A stretch of DNA of 64,000 bases from Bacteroidales bacterium (GTDB lineage: Bacteria > Bacteroidota > Bacteroidia > Bacteroidales > UBA932), in the NCBI GenBank assembly GCA_017438975.1, contig JAFRUH010000009.1:124001-188000 (forward strand), written 5' to 3'. Below the pieces are notes generated by a model. It was not told the origin of the DNA. It ran no database searches and worked only from the letters and a program-made list of their open reading frames with translations. How positions within the stretch are numbered: position 1 is the stretch's first letter; every line of letters starts with the position of its first letter. This document shows, piece after piece, positions 51,823 through 58,868 of the stretch. The position numbers and the translations under genes are program-made.

Positions 51823-53958
51823 TTAGGAGATCTTGCTGTAATCCCGGACGAGGTACTTGTCCTTCCTCAGTTCGCTGGCGAGGGTGGCGTTGACGGGTTT
51901 GCTGAGGTCCGGGTCGCCGTCGAGGATATGGTCGGCGTACAGGCGGGCGTCCGAGAGGATCTGCCCGTCGTGGGCGAGGGAGGCGATGTTCAGGGAAATG
52001 GGCAGTCCCGACTGCTGGGTCCCTTCCATATCTCCGGGACCGCGCATTTTCATATCTTCTTCCGCGAGGACGAATCCGTCCTCCGTCTCGCACATCAGGT
52101 CCAGCCGCCGCTGGCTTTCCTTCGAGACCTTCACTCCCTTCATCAGGATGCAGTAGGAGGCTTCGCTGCCCCGGCCGACCCGTCCCCGGAGCTGATGCAA
52201 CTGACTGAGGCCGAACCGTTCCGCGCTTTCGATGACCATCACGGAGGCGTTCGGGACGTCGACGCCGACCTCGATGACGGTCGTCGAGACGAGGATGTCC
52301 GCCCGGCCGGCGGCAAAGGCGTCCATGTTGAAATTCTTCTCGTCGTTCGTCTGCTGTCCGTGGACGATCGCGACCTTGTAGTCCGGGAGGGGGAATTCCC
52401 CGACAATCGCCTCATATCCCCTCTGCAGGTTCTGGTAATCGACTTTTTCGCTCTCGAAAATCAGGGGATACACGACGAAGACCTGGCGTCCGAGCGCGAT
52501 CTGGTCTTTCATGAAACGGTAGAGGGCGTACCGCTTGTTCTCTCCGAACTGCCTGGTGACGACGGGTTTCCGGCCCGGAGGCATTTCGTCGATGACGGAG
52601 ACGTCGAGGTCCCCGTAGAGGGTCATCGCCAGGGTCCTCGGGATCGGAGTCGCGGTCATGACGAGGATGTGCGGCGGGGCGCCGCCGGCCCCCTTGCTCC
52701 AGAGCCGGGCGCGCTGGTCGACCCCGAAACGGTGCTGTTCGTCGATGACGGCGAGCCCGAGGCGCTTGAAACGGACGGTGTCCTCGATCAGGGCGTGGGT
52801 GCCGATCAGGATCCCTATGCTGCCGTCTTCCAGTCCGGCATGGATCTCCCGCCGGGCGGCGACGCCGGTCGAACCGGTCAGCAGAGCCACCCTGACCCCG
52901 GTCGGGGCGAGATATTTCGAAACGTTCGCAAAGTGCTGCTGGGAAAGTACTTCCGTCGGGGCCATGATACAGGCCTGGCAGCCGTTCCCGACGGCGATGA
53001 GGGCGGAAAGGACCGCGACCATCGTCTTCCCGCTGCCGACATCTCCCTGCAGGAGCCGGTTCATCTGGCGCCCGCTCATCAGGTCTTCGCGGATCTCCTT
53101 GATGACCCGTTTCTGGGCACTGGTCAGTTCATAAGGGAGGGCGTTGTAGCAGGCGTTAAACGCTTCGCCGACTTTCGGCATAGGGATGCCGACCGAGCTG
53201 CGGCTCCGGATGAACTTCTGTTTCAGGAGCGAGAGCTGGAGCAGGAAGAGTTCCTCGAACTTGAGGCGGTAGGTCGCCTTCGACAGGGAATACCGGTCGG
53301 TCGGGAAATGGATCTGGCGGAGGGCGAAGGTAAGCGGGACCAGTCCCTTTTCTTTCAGGATATAGTCGGGCAAGGTGTCCTTGAGGGCGGGAAGGACCAT
53401 GTCCAAGGCGGTCCCGACGAGTTTGTTCATGACCTTGCCGGTCACCCCGCCGGTCTTGAGCTTTTCGGTGCTGCTGTAGACGCCGGTCAGCACCCCGGTC
53501 CCGGCATTGTCCGGCGCGTCGACTTCCGGATGGACCATGTTGATCCGGCTCCCGAAGACGGTCGGCTTTCCGAAAAAGATGAACTCCGCACCCGGGATGA
53601 GGCGGAGATGCATCCATTTGATGCCCTTGAAAAAGACGACCTCCATCTCGCCGGAATCGTCGGCGACGATGACGCTGAGGCGGTTGACGAGATTGTATTT
53701 GACATTGTCCGCGGGAACCGGGTCCCCCTTCTTCCCGAGGAGCCGGGCGCTCCTGACGGTCGCGCGGATCTGGATGAAGGCCTGGTCGGGAATGATTTCG
53801 GCGATTTTCTGGACGGAACTCCGGTCGATGTACCGGAACGGATAGGTATGGAGCAGGTCCCCGACGGTTTCGATCCCCAGTTCGCTTTTCAGGAGGGCCG
53901 CCCTCCGGGGCCCGACTCCCGAAAGGAACTGTATATTCATATCCATCAACTCCGCCAT
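51823..53958 (-). CDS. recG: ATP-dependent DNA helicase RecG
   Basis: 711 residues from the ATG at 53958 (ATGs at 53946 and 53940 also possible; a much longer frame upstream is antisense to the next gene). The wedge/OB domain begins LSGVGPRRAALLKSELGI. The helicase core has RLLQGDVGSGKTMVA (Walker A), APTEVLSQQHF, VIDEQHRFGVDQR (DEQH box), MTATPIPRTLA, IEVGVDVPNASVMVIESAERFGLSQLHQLRGRVGRG (motif VI) and the RecG C-terminal LAEEDMKMRGPGDMEGTQQSG. RecG remodels stalled replication forks and Holliday junctions. Confidence 0.97.
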   Translation of the reverse strand: MAELMDMNIQFLSGVGPRRAALLKSELGIETVGDLLHTYPFRYIDRSSVQKIAEIIPDQAFIQIRATVRSARLLGKKGDPVPADNVKYNLVNRLSVIVADDSGEMEVVFFKGIKWMHLRLIPGAEFIFFGKPTVFGSRINMVHPEVDAPDNAGTGVLTGVYSSTEKLKTGGVTGKVMNKLVGTALDMVLPALKDTLPDYILKEKGLVPLTFALRQIHFPTDRYSLSKATYRLKFEELFLLQLSLLKQKFIRSRSSVGIPMPKVGEAFNACYNALPYELTSAQKRVIKEIREDLMSGRQMNRLLQGDVGSGKTMVAVLSALIAVGNGCQACIMAPTEVLSQQHFANVSKYLAPTGVRVALLTGSTGVAARREIHAGLEDGSIGILIGTHALIEDTVRFKRLGLAVIDEQHRFGVDQRARLWSKGAGGAPPHILVMTATPIPRTLAMTLYGDLDVSVIDEMPPGRKPVVTRQFGENKRYALYRFMKDQIALGRQVFVVYPLIFESEKVDYQNLQRGYEAIVGEFPLPDYKVAIVHGQQTNDEKNFNMDAFAAGRADILVSTTVIEVGVDVPNASVMVIESAERFGLSQLHQLRGRVGRGSEASYCILMKGVKVSKESQRRLDLMCETEDGFVLAEEDMKMRGPGDMEGTQQSGLPISLNIASLAHDGQILSDARLYADHILDGDPDLSKPVNATLASELRKDKYLVRDYSKIS

Positions 53959-53963
53959 AATGA

Positions 53964-53971
53964 CAAAAGTA
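53964..53971 (-). promoter_or_regulatory. -7 element of recG
   Basis: TACTTTTG on the minus strand, five bases upstream of the recG ATG, so the start of translation may be at the later ATGs or the mRNA is nearly leaderless. Confidence 0.45.
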
Positions 53972-53985
53972 ATAAAATCTTTTGT

Positions 53986-53993
53986 TATCTTTG
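53986..53993 (+). promoter_or_regulatory. -7 element of the S24/S26-PqqD-ABC operon
   Basis: TATCTTTG on the plus strand, seven bases before the ATG at 54001; the predicted transcript is nearly leaderless. Confidence 0.6.
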
Positions 53994-54000
53994 CCAATCT

Positions 54001-54483
54001 ATGGGAAAGATTGTCGTAGAGAACGAGGTTTTCTTCACCCACGTACGGGAGATGCTGGACACCGGACGCCGGGTCACGATACCGGTCAAGGGATACAGCA
54101 TGCTTCCGTTCATCCGCGGGGAGAAGGACCTGGTCGTCCTGGAAAAGGCCGGCGGGGACCTTTCGGAAGGGGATATCGTACTCTTCTACGTCGGAGAGGA
54201 GCCCCATGGCCGGTATATCCTGCACCGGATCCTGTCCATCGACGGAAACCGGGTGGAGATCATGGGAGACGGAGTGATCGGCAGCCGGGAACGGGTGGCG
54301 CGGGAGAGGATCTACGCGAAGGTCGTCTCCATCCTCCGGAACGGGAAACGGGAAGTGGATCCGGAGTCCCTCCGGGAGCGCCGGAAAGCCCGCCTCTGGC
54401 GGAAGCTCCTCCCCGTCAGAAGGTATCTTCTTTTTGCATACCGGCATCTTCCCTGGAATCGGAAATGGTTGAAAAAGAAATAG
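54001..54483 (+). CDS. S24/S26-family (signal-peptidase-like) protease
   Basis: 160 residues from the ATG at 54001, which directly follows a -7 element; the open frame extends far upstream only as antisense of recG. VTIPVKGYSMLPFIRGEKDLVVL carries the serine motif S-M-x-P of signal peptidases and LexA-like proteases, DIVLFYVGE matches the next strand and RYILHRILSIDGN the dyad region, with His where bacterial signal peptidase I has Lys, as in SipW/ER-type enzymes. No membrane anchor is visible; the C-terminus is very basic (RRKARLWRKLLPVRR). The adjacent PqqD and ABC genes suggest peptide processing. Confidence 0.82.
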   Translation: MGKIVVENEVFFTHVREMLDTGRRVTIPVKGYSMLPFIRGEKDLVVLEKAGGDLSEGDIVLFYVGEEPHGRYILHRILSIDGNRVEIMGDGVIGSRERVARERIYAKVVSILRNGKREVDPESLRERRKARLWRKLLPVRRYLLFAYRHLPWNRKWLKKK

Positions 54484-54490
54484 ATAGGAA

Positions 54491-54757
54491 ATGAGAATAG
54501 TAGAAGGATTTGTCATGCGGAAAATCTGCGGCCAGGATACTATAACCTGGGAGGGCTCCGCGAATGTGAATTTCAGCAAACTGGTTTCGCTGAACCCCAC
54601 CGCCGCCTACCTTTTCAAGGCGGTCGAGGGGAAGGAATTCACCCCTGAAACGATGGCCGACCTGCTGGTCGAGGCTTATGAAGTCGAGAGGGAAAAGGCC
54701 CTTGCAGATTCCGAAGCGCTCTGCCTCCAGTGGCGGAAGATCGGCATCGCCGAATAG
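54491..54757 (+). CDS. PqqD-family peptide-recognition protein
   Basis: 88 residues. FVMRKICGQDTITWEGSANVNFSKLVSLNPTAAYLFKAVEGKEFTPETMADLLVEAYEV matches the PqqD pattern: a short beta hairpin, then L-N-x-T-A-A-x-L-(W/F) and a helix pair with D-x-x-x-A-x-x-x-x-(W/L). PqqD is a RiPP recognition element that binds leader peptides for modifying enzymes. No modifying enzyme or precursor peptide is recognisable nearby. It lies seven bases after the protease gene and immediately before the ABC transporter. Confidence 0.85.
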   Translation: MRIVEGFVMRKICGQDTITWEGSANVNFSKLVSLNPTAAYLFKAVEGKEFTPETMADLLVEAYEVEREKALADSEALCLQWRKIGIAE

Positions 54758-56401
54758 ATGATGAAAGCTTTGATGAGATACTTGAAATGGCTGTATGCGC
54801 ATTCCGAAGGGGTGCGCTGGCGGATCGTGCTCAATATGTGCCTCGATCTCGTCCATATCGCCCTGAACCTGTATTTCATCATTCTCTGCAAGCGGATCGT
54901 CGATATCGCGACGGGCGAGTTGGAGGGAAGCATCGTTCTCTATTCACTGATCGTCGTCGGGGTCATCCTCGCCCGGCTCGGAGTCAACGCCGGCAATGTC
55001 CGGCTCGAGAGCCTGACGAATTCGAAGATGAATTTCATCATCCGCCGGCAGATCTATTCCCATCTTCTGCAGGCCGAGTGGGCCGGCAAGGAGAAACTCC
55101 ACAGCGGAGATACCCTGAACCGCCTGGAAACGGACGTCTCGAAGGTGACGGGCGTCATCTGCTCGGATTTTCCGCAGATGTTTTCGACCCTCGTCCAGCT
55201 TGTCGCGGCGCTCTCCCTCATGGGGTCCATGGACTGGCGCCTCGCCCTGCTCCTTCTCGTCATGACCCCGGCTTTCGTGGCCTTCAGCAAGATCTTTTTC
55301 AAGAAGTTGCGGACCATGACCCGGAATATCCGGGATACCGAAAGCCAGGTGCAGAGCCACCTCCAGGAGAGCCTCCAGCACCGGATGGTCATCCGCTCGA
55401 TGGAGAACGAACGGCGGATGGAGGACCGGCTGGACGACCTGCAGAATTCCGAGTACGGCCAGGTCGTCGAACGGACGCGTTTCAGCATCTTCGCCCGGAC
55501 GCTCGTCAGCGCCGCCTTCAGTTTCGGCTATCTCGCCGCCTTCCTATGGGGCGCCTACGGAATCATGGAGGGCCGCATGACCTTCGGTATGATGACCGCT
55601 TTCCTGCAGCTGGTCGGCCAGATCCAGCGTCCGACCGTCAGCCTGACCCGGCAGGTGCCGTCCTTCATCTATGCGACCGCGTCGATCGACCGGCTGATGG
55701 AACTGGAAGAATCCCCGAAGGAAGAGTCCGGGGAGCCGCAGTGGCTTTCCGTTCCGGCCGGAGTCCGGGTCGAGAACCTGGTCTTCCGCTATCCGGACGG
55801 CGACCGGGATGTGCTCCGGAACCTTTCCTTCGATTTCAAGCCCGGTTCCCGGACGGCGATCGTGGGCGAAACCGGGGCGGGGAAGAGCACCCTGATCCGC
55901 CTGATGCTCTGTCTGTTGAAGCCCGTTTCCGGATCGGTGACCCTCTATGACGCGAACCGCTCCCTGGAGGCCTCTCCGATGACCCGGTGCAATCTCGTCT
56001 ATGTTCCCCAGGGGAATTCCCTTTTCAGCGGAACGGTGCGGGAGAACCTGATGATGGGGGACCCCGAAGCGGACGAGAAACGGATGCGGTGGGCCCTTTC
56101 CGTCGCCCAGGCGGGATTCGTGGACGACCTTCCGGACGGAATCGATTCCTTCTGCGGGGAAGGGGGTGCCGGCCTGAGCGAGGGCCAGGCACAGCGGATC
56201 GCCATCGCGCGCGGACTGCTCCGCCCGGGAACGATCCTCCTCCTGGATGAGTTCAGCTCCTCCCTCGATCCCCAGACGGAGGCGAACTTAATGGAAAGTC
56301 TTGCCGAAAATTCTTCCGGCAAGACCCTCATTTTCATTACCCATCGGGAAAAGATCGCGGATTACTGCGACGCCCGGCTGGAACTTCAGTCCTTGTCCTG
56401 A
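54758..56401 (+). CDS. ABC exporter (fused membrane and ATPase domains)
   Basis: 547 residues; the ATG adjoins the PqqD stop and a second ATG follows at once. Six membrane helices occupy about 20-300 (LNMCLDLVHIALNLYFIIL, VVGVILARLGV, LVQLVAALSLMGS, LALLLLVMTPAFVAF, AFSFGYLAAFLWGAYGI). The ATPase domain has Walker A GETGAGKST, the variant signature LSEGQAQRI (Glu in place of the usual Gly), Walker B ILLLDEFSSSLD and H-loop ITHREK. No N-terminal C39 peptidase domain is present, so a separate protease such as the S24/S26-like protein would have to cleave any leader peptide. It overlaps pdxA by 16 bases, tail to tail. Confidence 0.92.
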   Translation: MMKALMRYLKWLYAHSEGVRWRIVLNMCLDLVHIALNLYFIILCKRIVDIATGELEGSIVLYSLIVVGVILARLGVNAGNVRLESLTNSKMNFIIRRQIYSHLLQAEWAGKEKLHSGDTLNRLETDVSKVTGVICSDFPQMFSTLVQLVAALSLMGSMDWRLALLLLVMTPAFVAFSKIFFKKLRTMTRNIRDTESQVQSHLQESLQHRMVIRSMENERRMEDRLDDLQNSEYGQVVERTRFSIFARTLVSAAFSFGYLAAFLWGAYGIMEGRMTFGMMTAFLQLVGQIQRPTVSLTRQVPSFIYATASIDRLMELEESPKEESGEPQWLSVPAGVRVENLVFRYPDGDRDVLRNLSFDFKPGSRTAIVGETGAGKSTLIRLMLCLLKPVSGSVTLYDANRSLEASPMTRCNLVYVPQGNSLFSGTVRENLMMGDPEADEKRMRWALSVAQAGFVDDLPDGIDSFCGEGGAGLSEGQAQRIAIARGLLRPGTILLLDEFSSSLDPQTEANLMESLAENSSGKTLIFITHREKIADYCDARLELQSLS

Positions 56402-57438
56402 TTTTTCATTTTCCCGCTCTGGAGACGGTCGTATTCCTGACGCTTGCGCCAGATGTCGATCGCCCCGTAGATGGAGCACATCATGGAGTGCGGGTCGGCT
56501 TCGTCCCGTCCGGCCATCTCGTAGGCGGTTCCATGGTCGGGCGAAGTCCTGACGATGGGAAGGCCGGCGGTGAAATTCACGCCCTGCTGGAAGGAAATGG
56601 CCTTGAACGGGGCCAGCCCCTGGTCGTGGTACATGGCGAGAGTCGCGTCGAAGCGGCCGTAATTGCCCATCCCGAAGAATCCGTCGGGAGAATAGGGGCC
56701 GAAGGCGGCGATGCCTTCCGCGGAGGCCTGCTGGACGGCGGGGAGGATGACGGACTGCTCCTCGTCGCCGAGGAGTCCGCCGTCCCCGCAGTGCGGGTTG
56801 AGGCCTAGGACCGCGATCTTGGGGTCGATGATCCCGAAATCGCGCTGGAGGGAGGCTTTCATCAGCCGAAGTTTCCCGAGGATGCGTTCCTTGGTGATGG
56901 CGCCGGGAACTTCCTTGAGGGGGATGTGGCCCGTCACGACGCCGATCTTGAGCTGGTCGCTGATCATGATCATCGCGACGTCCTCACAATTGAATTCTTT
57001 CTGGAGATACTCGGTGTGGCCGGTATAGCCGAAGCCTTCGTTGACCATCGCCCGTTTGTTGATCGGGGCGGTCACGAGGACGTCGATCGTTCCGTTCTTG
57101 ATGTCGGATACGGCCCGCTGCAGCGACTTGATGGCCGATTTCGCGGATTCGGCCGTCGCTTGTCCGGGCTCGACATAGACATTGTCCGGGAGGCAATTGA
57201 CGATATTGATCCGCTTCGGATGCGCGTCGGAGGCGGACATGATGACGTTGGTGTCGACGGGTTCGATGTTGTGGATGAGTTTCCGGTAGAATCCGAAGAT
57301 CTTGGAGGATCCGTAGATGACCGGAGTGAAGGATTCGAGAATGCGGGCGTCGGCGAGCGCTTTGATGATCACTTCGTATCCGATCCCGTTCCCGTCTCCC
57401 TGGGTGATGCCCACGATGGGCTTTCTGTTGTTCTGCAT
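56386..57438 (-). CDS. pdxA: 4-hydroxythreonine-4-phosphate dehydrogenase
   Basis: 350 residues from the ATG at 57438; a longer frame upstream is shadow of rnhA. PIVGITQGDGNGIGYEVI, FGYTGHTEYLQKEF (metal-ligand His), PLKEVPGAITKERI, LGLNPHCGDGGLLGDEE and YHDQGLAPFKAI with TSPDHGTAYEMAGR are PdxA signatures. It oxidises 4-phosphohydroxy-L-threonine in the DXP-dependent pyridoxal-phosphate pathway. The gene follows rnhA with two bases between and may be cotranscribed with it. Confidence 0.96.
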   Translation of the reverse strand: MQNNRKPIVGITQGDGNGIGYEVIIKALADARILESFTPVIYGSSKIFGFYRKLIHNIEPVDTNVIMSASDAHPKRINIVNCLPDNVYVEPGQATAESAKSAIKSLQRAVSDIKNGTIDVLVTAPINKRAMVNEGFGYTGHTEYLQKEFNCEDVAMIMISDQLKIGVVTGHIPLKEVPGAITKERILGKLRLMKASLQRDFGIIDPKIAVLGLNPHCGDGGLLGDEEQSVILPAVQQASAEGIAAFGPYSPDGFFGMGNYGRFDATLAMYHDQGLAPFKAISFQQGVNFTAGLPIVRTSPDHGTAYEMAGRDEADPHSMMCSIYGAIDIWRKRQEYDRLQSGKMKNQDKD

Positions 57439-57440
57439 AA

Positions 57441-57950
57441 CTAGATCAGTGTTTGTTCCGTTTCCTGGACATAGCCTTCGTCCTGCGGCAGGGGTTCCCG
57501 GCTGCGGGCTTCGACCGCAAGGGCGTCGCACCGTTCGTTCTCCGGGTGGCCTGCGTGGCCCTTGATCCAGTGGAACCGGACCTGGTGGCGGTGGCAGACC
57601 TCGTCGAAACGAAGCCATAGGTCCACGTTTTTCTTCTTCTTGAAACCGGTCCGTTTCCATTGCTCGAGCCATCCTTTGGTGACGGCGTTCACGACGTAGG
57701 ACGAGTCGCTCCAGACCTCGACGTCGGCGTGTTCCCATCGGATGGACTCCAGTCCGGCGATGACGGCGAGCAGTTCCATGCGGTTGTTCGTCGTGAGGGC
57801 GAAGCCTCCGGAGAGTTCCCTGGTGAAGAGGCGCTCCCCGTCAGGGGTCCGGATGGGGCATTTCAGGACGACTCCATATCCCCCGGGCCCGGGATTGCCG
57901 CTTGCGGCCCCGTCGGTGTATAGGAAGATGGTCGGTTTCTTGTCTTGCAT
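57441..57950 (-). CDS. rnhA: Ribonuclease HI
   Basis: 169 residues from the ATG at 57950; an earlier ATG would lie upstream of the -7 promoter element. YTDGAASGNPGPGGYG (catalytic Asp), TNNRMELLAVIAGLE (Glu), EVWSDSSYVVNAV (Asp) and FHWIKGHAGHPENERCDALA (His and Asp) give the complete DEDD active site. It cleaves the RNA strand of RNA-DNA hybrids. Confidence 0.97.
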   Translation of the reverse strand: MQDKKPTIFLYTDGAASGNPGPGGYGVVLKCPIRTPDGERLFTRELSGGFALTTNNRMELLAVIAGLESIRWEHADVEVWSDSSYVVNAVTKGWLEQWKRTGFKKKKNVDLWLRFDEVCHRHQVRFHWIKGHAGHPENERCDALAVEARSREPLPQDEGYVQETEQTLI

Positions 57951-57957
57951 GTCTTTG

Positions 57958-57965
57958 CAAATGTA
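57958..57965 (-). promoter_or_regulatory. -7 element of rnhA-pdxA
   Basis: TACATTTG on the minus strand, seven bases upstream of the rnhA ATG, again predicting a nearly leaderless transcript. Confidence 0.5.
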
Positions 57966-57973
57966 CACATTTT

Positions 57974-58005
57974 TTTGCTTTGCATGTATTATTTCCGTAA
58001 ATTTG
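57974..58005 (+). promoter_or_regulatory. Promoter of the polysaccharide-export operon
   Basis: TTTG (57974-57977), 20 bases, then TAAATTTG (57998-58005). The start point would be near 58010, about 30 bases before the ATG at 58039. Confidence 0.75.
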
Positions 58006-58038
58006 CATGTTTATAGGGATATAACCGACCAACTGATC

Positions 58039-58863
58039 ATGAAGAGATTTTTAAAGACCGCCGTTGTCGCCGCGATGCTCCTGAGCGTCGTTTCCTGCGG
58101 CAACAAGACCTGGAAGAATATCTACTACCTGCAGGACGTCCGCGAAGAGACGACCATGAAGATGCCGATCAACGAGGGCATCATCATCCAGCCGCAGGAC
58201 CAGCTCTCGATCCTGGTGACCTGCAGCGAGCCGAAACTGGCCGCCAACTTCAACCTTTCGGTAGCAACCTACCGGGCCGGAACGGTGGGAAATGACCTGA
58301 GTTCCTCCAACAACCGTATCACGCCCTACACCGTCGACAACAACGGTGAAATCGACTTTCCGTCCCTCGGCAAGATCCACGTCGCCGGCCTTTCCCGGTG
58401 GGAACTCCAGGAACTGATCAAGGAGAAGCTGGACGAATCCGGCATGCTCCGTGACGCCATCATCATCGTCGAGTTCCTGAACTTCAAGATTTCCGTCCTC
58501 GGCGATGTTTCCGCTCCCGGTACATTCACCATCTCCGGGGATAAGATCACCATTTTCCAGGCCCTGTCCCTTTCCCATGACCTGACGATCCACGGCAAGC
58601 GCGATGACGTGATGGTCATCCGCGAGCAGAACGGAAAGCGCCAGATCTACATGCTGGACCTCCGCAGCAGCGACGTTTTCAACTCGCCCGCCTACTATCT
58701 CCAGCAGAACGACATCGTCTATGTCACCCCGGACAAGGTCAAGGTCGGCCAGTCCACGATCAACGAGAACTACTTCAGGTCTGCCAGTTTCTGGATCTCG
58801 TTGACCTCCACGGCGATGACCATCACCAACTTCGTTATCATGCTTATGAGTCTTAACAAGTAA
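58039..58863 (+). CDS. Polysaccharide export lipoprotein (Wza-like)
   Basis: 274 residues, lipobox SVVSC (Cys20). IQPQDQLSILVTCSEPKLAANF starts the Poly_export (PES) domain, TPYTVDNNGEIDFPSLGKIHVAGLSRWELQELIKEKL is its core, and SVLGDVSAPGTFTISGDKITIFQALSLSHDLTIHGKRDDVMVIRE is a SLBB domain. A C-terminal hydrophobic helix (WISLTSTAMTITNFVIMLM) would form the outer-membrane barrel. It forms the outer-membrane channel for capsule or exopolysaccharide export and works with the downstream Wzc-like kinase. Confidence 0.93.
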   Translation: MKRFLKTAVVAAMLLSVVSCGNKTWKNIYYLQDVREETTMKMPINEGIIIQPQDQLSILVTCSEPKLAANFNLSVATYRAGTVGNDLSSSNNRITPYTVDNNGEIDFPSLGKIHVAGLSRWELQELIKEKLDESGMLRDAIIIVEFLNFKISVLGDVSAPGTFTISGDKITIFQALSLSHDLTIHGKRDDVMVIREQNGKRQIYMLDLRSSDVFNSPAYYLQQNDIVYVTPDKVKVGQSTINENYFRSASFWISLTSTAMTITNFVIMLMSLNK

Positions 58864-58868
58864 TAGCC

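Noticed and set aside
51481-53985. About 830 codons open on the plus strand opposite recG, in frame with the S24/S26-like gene
   Set aside because: recG on the minus strand is unambiguous, and a promoter element sits at 53986 just before the real ATG. Long antisense open frames are common here because of the GC-rich codon use.
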